This document shows, piece by piece, positions 17,886-25,720 of a DNA stretch of 64,000 nucleotides. This stretch comes from Methylophilus medardicus (GTDB lineage Bacteria > Pseudomonadota > Gammaproteobacteria > Burkholderiales > Methylophilaceae). The notes under the pieces are model-generated. The model was not told the DNA's origin. It searched no databases and worked only from the letters and a program-made list of their open reading frames with translations. Where the stretch lies: NCBI RefSeq assembly GCF_006363955.1, contig NZ_CP040948.1, forward strand, positions 930,001 to 994,000, in the 5' to 3' direction. The position numbers and the translations under genes are program-made. Positions within the stretch are counted from its first letter, which is position 1. Each line of letters starts with the position of its first letter.

Positions 17886-18665
17886 TTAACTCGGGCGACG
17901 TGCGCCTGCAGGCATGCCGGTTTTTGCCACGGCCTGCGCGCGGCATGAAACATCCAACTTTTGGAAAATGCGCTTGAGATGGTTTTTTACCGTGTTGGCA
18001 CTAATATTTAAAATCATGCCAATTTCAAAATTGGTTTTACCACTGCGCACCCAATGGAGTATTTCTTGCTCTCGGTCAGAGAGTCCGCCTTGCGCCATAC
18101 TATCCAGCAGGTCTTCGTCTTTGATGACAGGCGTTAAATGACCGACGCGGCGGATAGCGGCATCGAGATGCGGCATGATCATACCTAACATCTGATCGGG
18201 CACGCTAAACTCTTTGGTGCGATCAAAGAACACATAAATACAATCCGCCTTACCGCGCGTATCGCGAACGCCATAGACAAGCAATGAGTGCATTTTTAAT
18301 AGTTGCTGGGTGAATGGATTCGGCGATTGTGCATGAATGCCGCTGCCGTCAAATCGGTTGACCACATACCACTTGTCATCATTTTCGACCCAGCGCTTGT
18401 AAAGATTGCACATGAGGTAATTCACGATGGCCGAATCTTGCAATAGGCGTTGGGTTGATGCTTCCGGCAGTGCCGATGACACATCAAAATGCAGTTCACC
18501 ACTGCTAAAGTCGCCCCAGGCGGCCAATAGCACATCGTGTCTCATCAATGGATGAATATCTTGTTTCAGCCAATGAAAGAACTCAACGTGCCGTTTAATG
18601 GCATAAGAGTTCTGTATTGCCTGCAAGATGCCTTCCCAGGGTGCTTGTTTTTTTTGTACCAGCAT
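17886..18665 (-). CDS. epsA: LuxR-family regulator EpsA (PEP-CTERM/exosortase-associated)
   Basis: A 259-residue regulator. The N-terminal about 190 residues are a sensor-like region with no cofactor motif I recognise. The C-terminal LuxR helix-turn-helix is GLSDREQEILHWVRSGKTN, then FEIGMILNISANTVKNHLKR (about 195-245), which matches the EpsA family found with exopolysaccharide/exosortase loci in betaproteobacteria. It probably controls exopolysaccharide or PEP-CTERM protein genes. It stands alone here: no eps genes are adjacent. The only visible potential target is the PEP-CTERM gene at 9963-10709. No acyl-homoserine-lactone domain is apparent, so it should not be called a quorum sensor. 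Confidence 0.75.
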   Translation of the reverse strand: MLVQKKQAPWEGILQAIQNSYAIKRHVEFFHWLKQDIHPLMRHDVLLAAWGDFSSGELHFDVSSALPEASTQRLLQDSAIVNYLMCNLYKRWVENDDKWYVVNRFDGSGIHAQSPNPFTQQLLKMHSLLVYGVRDTRGKADCIYVFFDRTKEFSVPDQMLGMIMPHLDAAIRRVGHLTPVIKDEDLLDSMAQGGLSDREQEILHWVRSGKTNFEIGMILNISANTVKNHLKRIFQKLDVSCRAQAVAKTGMPAGARRPS

Positions 18666-18911
18666 GCAGTATCCTCAAGTTGTTCTAGGCAGGAGGGAAT
18701 TTCCCTGCGTTATCTTCATGGTCTCAAGGGATTTACGGCGTCATTTTTGGGTTCTTTAATATAGAGATGAATTGCCCTTTTGAAAATCAGGCTGCGTCGT
18801 ATGTAAAGTTGTGGTTTTGTGGGATTTTTCCTTTTAAAACAGTGTCATAATGTTTGAAACGGGTGATAGTAAAAAATGGTATTCATTTGACAATCGGATG
18901 ATTGGAACTGT

Positions 18912-19244
18912 ATGGGAATGTTAAATAAGTTGCCGGATGGGGTGCGCTACCCTAGTCACAAAGAATGGCAACTGTTGAAAAAGCTACCGAAATGGCTACT
19001 GCTCGGTAGTCTCGTGTTTGCCACGCCGGTATTGTATGCATGGTGGCAACATGGCGATTTGCTGACGCATGACGTACCGCGAACCGCAATGTTTTTGGGC
19101 TTTTTGTTCACCTTCTGGTTTTTTATCGGCGTGCTGATGATCGGTCTGATTGTGATTATCATCATGAAAGGGCCCGGCTATGTGTCAGACCCTTATTATT
19201 TACCCAAAGAAGATAAAAGCTTGGAGAATCCCCCCAAACGCTAA
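18912..19244 (+). CDS. Small two-TM membrane protein
   Basis: A 110-residue protein of unknown function. Two hydrophobic segments (about 28-45 and 59-89, the second possibly a long or hairpin helix) separate a basic N-terminus (SHKEWQLLKKLPK) from a polar tail (PYYLPKEDKSLENPPKR). An ATG six bases later (18918) could also be the start. It lies 105 bp before rpsF, which has its own promoter, so it is probably independent. I recognise no family. Confidence 0.6.
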   Translation: MGMLNKLPDGVRYPSHKEWQLLKKLPKWLLLGSLVFATPVLYAWWQHGDLLTHDVPRTAMFLGFLFTFWFFIGVLMIGLIVIIIMKGPGYVSDPYYLPKEDKSLENPPKR

Positions 19245-19251
19245 TAAGTGC

Positions 19252-19281
19252 TTGATGATAGTACTAAAAACAATATATAAT
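19252..19281 (+). promoter_or_regulatory. Sigma70-type promoter for rpsF operon
   Basis: TTGATG (19252-19257), 18-bp spacer, TATAAT (19276-19281). Transcription would begin near 19288, about 60 nt before rpsF. Confidence 0.65.
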
Positions 19282-19299
19282 CGCGTGCTTTGCAACCTT

Positions 19300-19328
19300 G
19301 CCACACTTCGTTTTACCCTGAAGGTGGC
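19300..19328 (+). other. Hairpin in rpsF leader, possible S6:S18 autoregulatory site
   Basis: GCCAC and CTTC (19300-19309, one bulged A) pair with GAAG and GTGGC (19320-19328). The 10-nt loop contains ACCCT. It sits between the promoter and the rpsF ribosome-binding site. rpsF leaders in many bacteria carry an S6:S18-binding RNA, and the position fits, but I cannot confirm the conserved motif. Confidence 0.4.
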
Positions 19329-19349
19329 TATTAACCACAAGGAAATCTC

Positions 19350-19724
19350 ATGCGACACTATGAAATCGTGTTTATTGTTCACCCTGACCAGAGTGAACAA
19401 GTGCCAGCAATGATCGAGCGTTACCGCGCTCAAATCACTGGCAATGGCGGCAACATCCACCGTTTAGAAGACTGGGGCCGTCGTCAACTTGCCTACCCAA
19501 TTCAAAAAGTACACAAAGCACACTATGTTTTAATGAACATCGAGTGTAGCCAAGAAGTGCTGGAAGAAATGGAGCACGGCTTCAAATTCAACGATGCTGT
19601 ATTACGTCACCTGACAATCGCGACTAAAACAGCAGTCACAGCACCAAGCCCAATGATGAAAGAGGAAAAAGCCAAAACCATCGTTGGTGACGCACCAGTA
19701 GCGCCTGCTGAGGCAGCTGCTTAA
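19350..19724 (+). CDS. rpsF: 30S ribosomal protein S6
   Basis: A 124-residue ribosomal protein starting [18 protein letters not shown], followed by [16 protein letters not shown], both standard for S6. The C-terminal extension is Ala/Pro-rich, as usual in betaproteobacteria. AAGGA lies 5-9 bases upstream. It starts the conserved rpsF-priB-rpsR-rplI operon. Confidence 0.98.
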   Translation: MRHYEIVFIVHPDQSEQVPAMIERYRAQITGNGGNIHRLEDWGRRQLAYPIQKVHKAHYVLMNIECSQEVLEEMEHGFKFNDAVLRHLTIATKTAVTAPSPMMKEEKAKTIVGDAPVAPAEAAA

Positions 19725-19729
19725 GTGTT

Positions 19730-20020
19730 GTGAATACGCTGGTGATCACGGCCACTATTCAGTCCATCGAATCGTTACGTTATACACCGGCAGGCTTACC
19801 CTTGTTGCGCTTGCAATTGCAACATGATTCAGAACAAAGCGAAGCTGGAATGAATCGTAAGGTGCAGTGTTTATTACCCGCGATGTTGATTGGTGAAAAA
19901 GCCAATTTACCATTGCAAAGCGGCGATCAGATCAAAGTAAAAGGGTTTTTAGCGCAGCGCAGTGCAAAGAGCACACATGTGGTACTGCACATACAAGAAT
20001 TGCAGCGCATACAGCATTAA
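19730..20020 (+). CDS. priB: Primosomal replication protein N
   Basis: A 96-residue OB-fold single-strand DNA-binding protein. PriB joins PriA and DnaT in restarting stalled replication forks. The start is a GTG five bases after rpsF (MNTLVITATIQSIESLRYTP). Position between rpsF and rpsR is the standard one for PriB in beta- and gammaproteobacteria and supports the call more than sequence alone, since the family diverges fast. Confidence 0.93.
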   Translation: MNTLVITATIQSIESLRYTPAGLPLLRLQLQHDSEQSEAGMNRKVQCLLPAMLIGEKANLPLQSGDQIKVKGFLAQRSAKSTHVVLHIQELQRIQH

Positions 20021-20041
20021 AAAATATTGAAGGAGTTTCAA

Positions 20042-20275
20042 ATGGCAAGAGATATGTACAAACGCCGCCGTTACTGCCGTTTTAGCGCAGAAGGCATCAA
20101 AGAAGTGGATTACAAAGACGTGGATCTGTTGAAAGATTTCGTTTCAGAAAACTTCAAAATCATCCCAGCCCGTATGACTGGTACCAAGGCTAAATATCAA
20201 CGTCAACTGACGACCGCGGTAAAACGCGCACGTTTCCTGGCGCTGATGCCTTACACAGACAAACACCCAGGTTAA
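20042..20275 (+). CDS. rpsR: 30S ribosomal protein S18
   Basis: A 77-residue protein ([19 protein letters not shown], later [16 protein letters not shown]). AAGGAG at 20031 places the start at the ATG 20042; an upstream in-frame ATG at 20027 would sit before the Shine-Dalgarno. S18 pairs with S6 in the 30S platform. It is the third gene of the rpsF operon. Confidence 0.98.
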   Translation: MARDMYKRRRYCRFSAEGIKEVDYKDVDLLKDFVSENFKIIPARMTGTKAKYQRQLTTAVKRARFLALMPYTDKHPG

Positions 20276-20296
20276 TCGGCGGCTTAGGAGAATAAT

Positions 20297-20746
20297 ATGC
20301 AAGTGATTTTATTGGAAAAAGTAGCAAACCTAGGTTCTCTGGGTGACGTGGTGAAAGTCAAAGACGGTTACGGCCGTAACTTTTTGATTCCACAAGGCAA
20401 AGCGAAACGTGCCACTGAAGCAAACAAAGCAGTATTTGCTGCACAACGCGCCGAGTTGGAAAAACAACAAGCTGACTTGTTGGCCGTTGCACAAGCGCGC
20501 GGCGAAAAATTGGCTGGTTTTGCATTGACCGTTACTCAAAAAGCGGGTGTGGATGGCCGTCTGTTTGGTTCCGTGACCAACATGGACATCGCTGAAGGCC
20601 TGCAAGCGCAAGGTCATGAAGTGAAAAAAGCCGATGTGCGTCTGCCAAACGGCCCACTGAAAAACATCGGTGAGTTTACTGTGAGCGTTGCGCTGCACCA
20701 CGACGTGGTTGTAGACATCACTGTCACAGTGTCACCAGAAGCTTAA
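20297..20746 (+). CDS. rplI: 50S ribosomal protein L9
   Basis: A 149-residue protein with the two-domain L9 form: an N-terminal [19 protein letters not shown] and [15 protein letters not shown], a long helix, and a C-terminal RNA-binding domain with [10 protein letters not shown]9 binds 23S rRNA near the L1 stalk. It is the last gene before a strong terminator at 20791. Confidence 0.98.
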   Translation: MQVILLEKVANLGSLGDVVKVKDGYGRNFLIPQGKAKRATEANKAVFAAQRAELEKQQADLLAVAQARGEKLAGFALTVTQKAGVDGRLFGSVTNMDIAEGLQAQGHEVKKADVRLPNGPLKNIGEFTVSVALHHDVVVDITVTVSPEA

Positions 20747-20790
20747 TATAGACGCACCGGCAGCTTGCCGGTAAATCTGTAAGCACTGTC

Positions 20791-20820
20791 AAAAAGGCTA
20801 CTTCGGTAGCCTTTTTGTTT
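20791..20820 (+). terminator. Rho-independent terminator of rpsF operon
   Basis: AAAAAGGCTAC (20791-20801), TTCG tetraloop, GTAGCCTTTTT (20806-20816). An 11-bp stem with a U-run, 45 bp after rplI. Confidence 0.92.
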
Positions 20821-20890
20821 GCCGCACATTTCTTCTGCACATTTTAATCCGCCGCCATAAAGCATTGCTGCTTTTCGGTATAATCGCCGG

Positions 20891-22273
20891 ATGGCAGACG
20901 AACAACTCGAATTTTTAAAACTCCCTCCACATTCTATCGAAGCCGAGCAATCCGTGCTTGGTGGCTTGTTGCTCGACAACGAGGCCTTGGACAAGATCGC
21001 CGATATTTTGGCGTCTCAGGACTTTTATCAGCATGATCACAAGCTGATCTATCAACATATTACGAAACTGATCGAGCGCAACCAGCCGGCGGATATTGTG
21101 ACGGTGGCTGAATCGCTTGAGAACAGTAACGAGTTGACCACCGTTGGTGGCGTCGCCTATTTGGGCGCATTGGCTCAAAATACTCCCACCGCCGCCAATA
21201 TCCGTCGCTATGCCGAAATCGTGCATGAGCGTTATGTGATGCGTCAATTGGTCGCCGTGGGGACGGATATTGCAGAGAGCGCTTATCAACCCAATGGCCG
21301 CGATGCGCAGCAATTGCTAGATGAAGCTGAAGCTAAGATTTTTCAGATTGCCGAAGGCGGCAACCGCAAAAGCCAAGGTTTCTTGGGCATGCAAGTCCTG
21401 TTGCCGCAAGTAGCCGATCGGATCGACTACCTGTACTCGCGTGACAATCATTCGGATGTGACCGGTATCCCGACCGGATTCAGTGATCTCGATTCGATGA
21501 CATCGGGCTTGCAGGGCGGCGATATGGTGATTATTGCCGGACGTCCCTCAATGGGTAAAACGGCTTTTGCGATTAACATTGCCGAAAACGTCGCGCTTGA
21601 AACCAATAAAGCGGTCGCCATTTTCTCAATGGAGATGGGCGCCACACAATTAACGACCCGGATGATCGGTTCGATTGGTCGCCTTGATCAGCATAAGATG
21701 CGTAACGGTAATCTCGAAGACGAAGACTGGGAAAAACTGACCACCGCATTGGGTAAATTAAACGAAGCGCCTATTTATATCGATGAAGGCGCTGGTTTGA
21801 GCAGCTTTGATGTGCGTGCGCGTGCGCGACGTTTGCACAGACAAACAGGTGAACTCGGGCTGATCGTGATCGACTATTTACAATTGATGACTTCGCCTGC
21901 GGGCCGTGCCGGTGAAAACCGGGCGACTGAGATTTCTGAAATTTCACGTTCGTTAAAAGCACTGGCTAAAGAGTTAAATGTGCCATTGATCGCCATTTCA
22001 CAGCTCAATCGAAGTGTGGATCAACGTCCAGATAAACGGCCTGTGATGAGTGATTTGCGAGAGTCGGGTGCGATTGAGCAAGATGCGGACTTGATCATGT
22101 TTGTGTATCGTGACGAGTACTACAACCCGGATAGCGCTGAAAAAGGCACTGCCGAGATCATCATCGCCAAGCAGCGTAACGGCCCGATTGGCCGCGTGCG
22201 TTTGACCTTTATGGGTGCGCATACGCGTTTTGCCGATTATGCAAATGCATCGTATATGCCTGACGAGTATTAA
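20891..22273 (+). CDS. dnaB: Replicative DNA helicase DnaB
   Basis: A 460-residue hexameric 5'-3' helicase. The N-terminal DnaG-binding domain (PPHSIEAEQSVLGGLLLD) is joined to a RecA-type core with Walker A GRPSMGKT, Walker B VIDYLQLM and the DLRESGAIEQDADLI region. No intein interrupts the P-loop or the H4 motif. A TATAAT at 20879-20884 lies too close to the ATG (only 6 bp) to serve this start unless translation begins later; no other promoter stands out. Confidence 0.98.
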   Translation: MADEQLEFLKLPPHSIEAEQSVLGGLLLDNEALDKIADILASQDFYQHDHKLIYQHITKLIERNQPADIVTVAESLENSNELTTVGGVAYLGALAQNTPTAANIRRYAEIVHERYVMRQLVAVGTDIAESAYQPNGRDAQQLLDEAEAKIFQIAEGGNRKSQGFLGMQVLLPQVADRIDYLYSRDNHSDVTGIPTGFSDLDSMTSGLQGGDMVIIAGRPSMGKTAFAINIAENVALETNKAVAIFSMEMGATQLTTRMIGSIGRLDQHKMRNGNLEDEDWEKLTTALGKLNEAPIYIDEGAGLSSFDVRARARRLHRQTGELGLIVIDYLQLMTSPAGRAGENRATEISEISRSLKALAKELNVPLIAISQLNRSVDQRPDKRPVMSDLRESGAIEQDADLIMFVYRDEYYNPDSAEKGTAEIIIAKQRNGPIGRVRLTFMGAHTRFADYANASYMPDEY

Positions 22274-22330
22274 CCTAAACTCCCTTGCCAGATTTAAGCA
22301 GGCAAGTCGATATTTATAAAAGCGTGTTTT

Positions 22331-23398
22331 ATGCGACCCATCGTTGCCCACATTCATTTACCTGCCTTGGCGCATAACTTAGCCCAAGTCCGCCGTTTGG
22401 CACCCCATGCGCAAGTGATGTCGGTGGTGAAGGCGAATGGCTATGGACATGGCCTACTGAATGTCGCGCAAGGGCTGCAGGCAACCGATGCATTTGCAGT
22501 GTTGAATGTCTCAGAAGCGATTGCGCTACGTGAGGCCGGCTACAAGCAGCCCATTTTATTATTAGAGGGCGTGTTTGCAGCAGAACAGTTGCAAGCAGTG
22601 GATCGCTATCGCCTCGACATCGTGGTGCATCACGCCGCACAGCTGGATTGGTTACAACAAGCCCAACTTAGCGTCCCCGTGCGCGTGTTCCTCAAACTCG
22701 ATAGTGGCATGCACCGCTTGGGTTTTCAGCCTGCAGAGTATCCAAGCAAACTGGCGCAATTGGCGCAATGCGCCAACGTCAGTGAAATCGTACAAATGAC
22801 GCATTTTGCTAACGCTGACCAAGCAGATGGGGTGTCAATCCCCATGCAAACCGTCACTGCGGTGATGGCCGGAAAACCCTACCAACGCTCCTTAGCCAAC
22901 TCAGCTGCGGTGGTGCAACAGCCGCAGACCCATGCCGATTGGGTGCGCCCCGGCATCATGTTGTATGGCGCGACCCCGATCAATGATCGGTCTGCAGCAT
23001 CATTGGGCTTGAAAGCGGTGATGATCCTGCAATCCGCACTCATCGGCGTTCAAGAGATTGCAGCAGGTGAGTCGGTGGGATATGGTAGCTTGTTCACTGC
23101 CGATAAGCCTATGCGAGTGGGCATCGTCGCTTGTGGCTATGCCGATGGCTACCCACGGCATGCGCCCACTGGAACGCCAATCGCGGTGCATGGCAAGCAG
23201 ACGCGCACCCTAGGTCGCGTCTCCATGGATATGTTGGCCGTCGACATTACAGAGATCGACGAGGCACAGATCGGCAGTCCGGTGGAACTGTGGGGGGCAC
23301 TGGTGCCCGTCGATGCGGTCGCGCAGGCAGCCGGTACTATCGGTTATGAGTTACTGTGTGCGGTGACAGCAAGGGTGGCGTTCAAGGTTTATGGCTAA
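22331..23398 (+). CDS. alr: Alanine racemase
   Basis: A 355-residue PLP enzyme that makes D-Ala for peptidoglycan. The PLP lysine is in VVKANGYGHG (near 34-38), and GRVSMDMLAVDIT marks the C-terminal domain. The catalytic tyrosine is in GESVGYGSLF. Length is normal. Its end overlaps radA by 8 bp, so both are translated from one mRNA. Confidence 0.97.
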   Translation: MRPIVAHIHLPALAHNLAQVRRLAPHAQVMSVVKANGYGHGLLNVAQGLQATDAFAVLNVSEAIALREAGYKQPILLLEGVFAAEQLQAVDRYRLDIVVHHAAQLDWLQQAQLSVPVRVFLKLDSGMHRLGFQPAEYPSKLAQLAQCANVSEIVQMTHFANADQADGVSIPMQTVTAVMAGKPYQRSLANSAAVVQQPQTHADWVRPGIMLYGATPINDRSAASLGLKAVMILQSALIGVQEIAAGESVGYGSLFTADKPMRVGIVACGYADGYPRHAPTGTPIAVHGKQTRTLGRVSMDMLAVDITEIDEAQIGSPVELWGALVPVDAVAQAAGTIGYELLCAVTARVAFKVYG

Positions 23399-24746
23399 AG
23401 CAAAAACACAATATACCTGTACCGAATGCGGCGCGGCCGAACCAAAATGGCAAGGGCAGTGCCCGAGTTGTCATGCCTGGAACACACTGGTTGAAAGTGT
23501 GCCGGAGACTGTCACACAAAGCCGGTTTGCCAGCTTGGCGCCCACCGCACAATTACAAAAGCTGGCAGAGGTCGAGGCGCAGGAAGTCTCGCGCCAACAG
23601 ACGGGAATTGCCGAGTTTGACCGCGTGCTGGGTGGTGGTTTGGTCGCAGGCGGCGTGGTGCTGATCGGTGGCGATCCTGGGATTGGAAAATCCACCTTAT
23701 TGCTGCAAACCGTGTGTAAGGTGTCGCAATCACTCAAAGCGTTTTATATCAGCGGTGAAGAATCTGCGCAGCAAATTGCGATGCGTGCGCAGCGTCTAGG
23801 CATGGATGCTAGCCAGGTGGATGTATTAGCCGAGATTAATCTTGAAAAGATCAGTCAGGTGTTGCAGCTGCATCACCCTGATGTGGTGGTGATCGATTCG
23901 ATCCAAACCGTGTATTCAGAGGCCTTGCAATCGGCGCCCGGGTCGGTTGCACAGGTGCGCGAATGCAGCGCACAACTCACGCGGATCGCAAAACAACTTG
24001 GTATCAGTATGATTCTGGTTGGTCATGTGACCAAGGAAGGTTCCTTGGCCGGACCACGTGTGCTCGAGCACATTGTCGATAGCGTGCTCTACTTCGAGGG
24101 TGATCAGAATTCGAGTTTTCGGCTGATTCGTGCGTTTAAGAATCGCTTTGGTGCAGTCAATGAGCTGGGTGTGTTCGCGATGACTGAAAAAGGCTTGCGT
24201 GAGGTGAGTAACCCTTCCGCATTATTTTTGTCTCATCATGAGTCACCCGTGCCAGGGTCTTGTATCACCGTCACGCAAGAGGGCACCAGGCCTTTGCTGG
24301 TGGAGATTCAAGCCTTGGTGGATACGGCACATGCGCCAAATCCAAAACGACTTTGTGTCGGCCTGGAGCAGAATCGACTGGCCATGTTACTGGCGGTGCT
24401 GCATCGGCATGCCGGGGTGGCTTGCTATGACCAAGATGTATTTATCAACGCCGTAGGTGGTGTCAAAATTGGTGAGCCGGCAGTCGATTTGGCGGTGTTG
24501 CTGGCGATCGTGTCTTCACTCAAAAACAAACCCTTACCCAGCAAGCTAGTGGTATTCGGTGAGGTTGGCCTAGCGGGTGAAGTGCGCCCGGTGCAGCGTG
24601 GTCAGGAGCGATTGAAAGAAGCTGCCAAATTGGGATTTACGCATGCCATTATCCCCAAAGCCAACGCCCCCAAAGGCGGCGTTGCAGGCCTGCACATTGA
24701 TGCCGTCGATCGTTTAGAACAAGCCATTGATATCTTACGCGGATAA
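23391..24746 (+). CDS. radA: DNA repair protein RadA
   Basis: A 451-residue protein with an N-terminal zinc finger (CTECGAAEPKWQGQCPSC, residues 8-25). A RecA-like core follows with Walker A GGDPGIGKST and the RadA-specific FKNRFGAVNELG motif. The C-terminus is a Lon-protease-like domain. RadA drives branch migration in recombination and transformation. The ATG lies inside the last codons of alr. Confidence 0.98.
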   Translation: MAKAKTQYTCTECGAAEPKWQGQCPSCHAWNTLVESVPETVTQSRFASLAPTAQLQKLAEVEAQEVSRQQTGIAEFDRVLGGGLVAGGVVLIGGDPGIGKSTLLLQTVCKVSQSLKAFYISGEESAQQIAMRAQRLGMDASQVDVLAEINLEKISQVLQLHHPDVVVIDSIQTVYSEALQSAPGSVAQVRECSAQLTRIAKQLGISMILVGHVTKEGSLAGPRVLEHIVDSVLYFEGDQNSSFRLIRAFKNRFGAVNELGVFAMTEKGLREVSNPSALFLSHHESPVPGSCITVTQEGTRPLLVEIQALVDTAHAPNPKRLCVGLEQNRLAMLLAVLHRHAGVACYDQDVFINAVGGVKIGEPAVDLAVLLAIVSSLKNKPLPSKLVVFGEVGLAGEVRPVQRGQERLKEAAKLGFTHAIIPKANAPKGGVAGLHIDAVDRLEQAIDILRG

Positions 24747-24752
24747 AAAAAT

Positions 24753-24818
24753 GGCAACGACTGCTGGGAGTGCAATCGTTGCCTGAGGGCGAGGCTGCCC
24801 AGAAGAGGAGGGGCAGCC
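24753..24818. other. Two consecutive stem-loops between convergent genes
   Basis: GGCAACGA (24753-24760) pairs with TCGTTGCC (24776-24783), and GGCTGCCC (24793-24800) pairs with GGGCAGCC (24811-24818). Neither has a classical T-run. They fill most of the 110-bp space between radA and the convergent small gene, and probably act in 3'-end formation on one or both strands. Confidence 0.5.
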
Positions 24819-24856
24819 ACAGGGAAGCAGTCTTGCGTCTGTCATGACGCGTTTGA

Positions 24857-25138
24857 TTAAAAAAATTCGTGTTGTGTTAGCGCATCGGTTTTCATTTTTT
24901 GTTTGTTTAGCGTTTTTTCTTCAGACCGCACTGAAATACGCGATAAGTTGGCGAGGCAGGCGCGTAAGGCCTGATCATCATTGGCTAATCGCACACAAGC
25001 CATCTGCTGATCGAGTTGTCTGATCACACGTTGCTTGTTCCGCATTAAATCTGCATACGGTTCAGTCGCTGGCATGTCTGAGGCAAAAATCGATATATTA
25101 GCGAGTAGGCCAGTAGTCATTAGGGCGGCATATTTCAT
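24857..25138 (-). CDS. Small exported protein of unknown function
   Basis: A 93-residue protein with a signal peptide (about 1-20, ISIFA/S cleavage) and a short charged mature part. Two cysteines (QMACVRLANDDQALRACLANL) are spaced 15 residues apart, like a small helical-hairpin disulfide protein. AGGTGA 7 bases upstream sets the ATG at 25138; an in-frame ATG at 25165 would place nine polar residues before the signal. A reverse-oriented, perfect Pho-box-like repeat lies 237 bp upstream. I recognise no family. Confidence 0.65.
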   Translation of the reverse strand: MKYAALMTTGLLANISIFASDMPATEPYADLMRNKQRVIRQLDQQMACVRLANDDQALRACLANLSRISVRSEEKTLNKQKMKTDALTQHEFF

Positions 25139-25299
25139 GGCTTCACCTATTCGCTGTTTGATCATGTCGCTGTTTCATCATGGCTGCAGTATAAAAACCG
25201 AGGCGACGTTTGTCAGTTACAAACAGCTTGGGTTTTGTAGCGATTTGTAGCTAGTTGGATACAGGGGATGGAAAAGTGATGTGGGGCAACCAGCACATA

Positions 25300-25317
25300 T
25301 TGTCATAAAAGCTTCAT
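25300..25317 (+). promoter_or_regulatory. Putative Pho box, plus orientation
   Basis: TTGTCAT, spacer AAAA, GCTTCAT. The first half matches the Pho consensus 6/7 and the second 4/7. It shares GCTTCATGC with the site before the PEP-CTERM/phoA genes and lies about 105 bp before the small lipoprotein gene. Confidence 0.45.
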
Positions 25318-25374
25318 GCAACTAATGCTTAAAATTGACTGCCGAAATAACGTCAATAAACGAATCACATCTTT

Positions 25375-25392
25375 ATGACAGCGGAATGACAG
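25375..25392 (-). promoter_or_regulatory. Putative Pho box, minus orientation, perfect half-sites
   Basis: Read on the minus strand this is CTGTCAT, spacer TCCG, CTGTCAT: two perfect 7-mers with the standard 4-bp spacer. It lies only 30 bp before the plus-strand lipoprotein ATG but points toward the minus-strand small gene (start 25138), so which gene it serves is open. Confidence 0.6.
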
Positions 25393-25422
25393 TCCCTCAC
25401 CGTTGCTGCAGGAGCCAAAATA

Positions 25423-25707
25423 ATGAAAAAAACGATTTCTGTTTTAGCCTTGATCGTCTCTGCTTGTGCCAGCGTCACCCCACAGCCTTACACGACCCAG
25501 CAGGGCAAGCTGGGCTATACACTGAGTTGCAGTGAATTCAATACTAGCCAGCAACAGTGCCAAGCCAAGGCGGGTGCGATGTGTGCAGCGGGGTACGTGG
25601 TGGATACGCAACGTAGCAGTCATGAGACCTTCCCGGATAGCGGAGATGGCATCTATCGGCCCGCTAACAATCATCTTGCGGTGATATGTAAAGATACGCC
25701 CCACTAG
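25423..25707 (+). CDS. Small putative lipoprotein
   Basis: A 94-residue protein with a lipoprotein signal: MKKTISVLALIVSAC with lipobox VSAC and the modified Cys at 15. The mature part has four more cysteines (LSCSEFNTSQQQCQAKAGAMC, CKDTPH), arranged as a likely two-disulfide fold. CQAKAGAMCAAGYVV recalls small outer-membrane lipoproteins of unknown role. It precedes the hpnE gene convergently by 13 bp. Nearby Pho-box-like sites suggest, but do not prove, phosphate-starvation control. Confidence 0.7.
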   Translation: MKKTISVLALIVSACASVTPQPYTTQQGKLGYTLSCSEFNTSQQQCQAKAGAMCAAGYVVDTQRSSHETFPDSGDGIYRPANNHLAVICKDTPH

Positions 25708-25720
25708 AGTAATTGATGCG

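Noticed and set aside
20879-20884. TATAAT just before dnaB as its -10 element
   Set aside because: It is 6 bp from the ATG and has no -35 at a suitable distance; it would give a leaderless or truncated mRNA.
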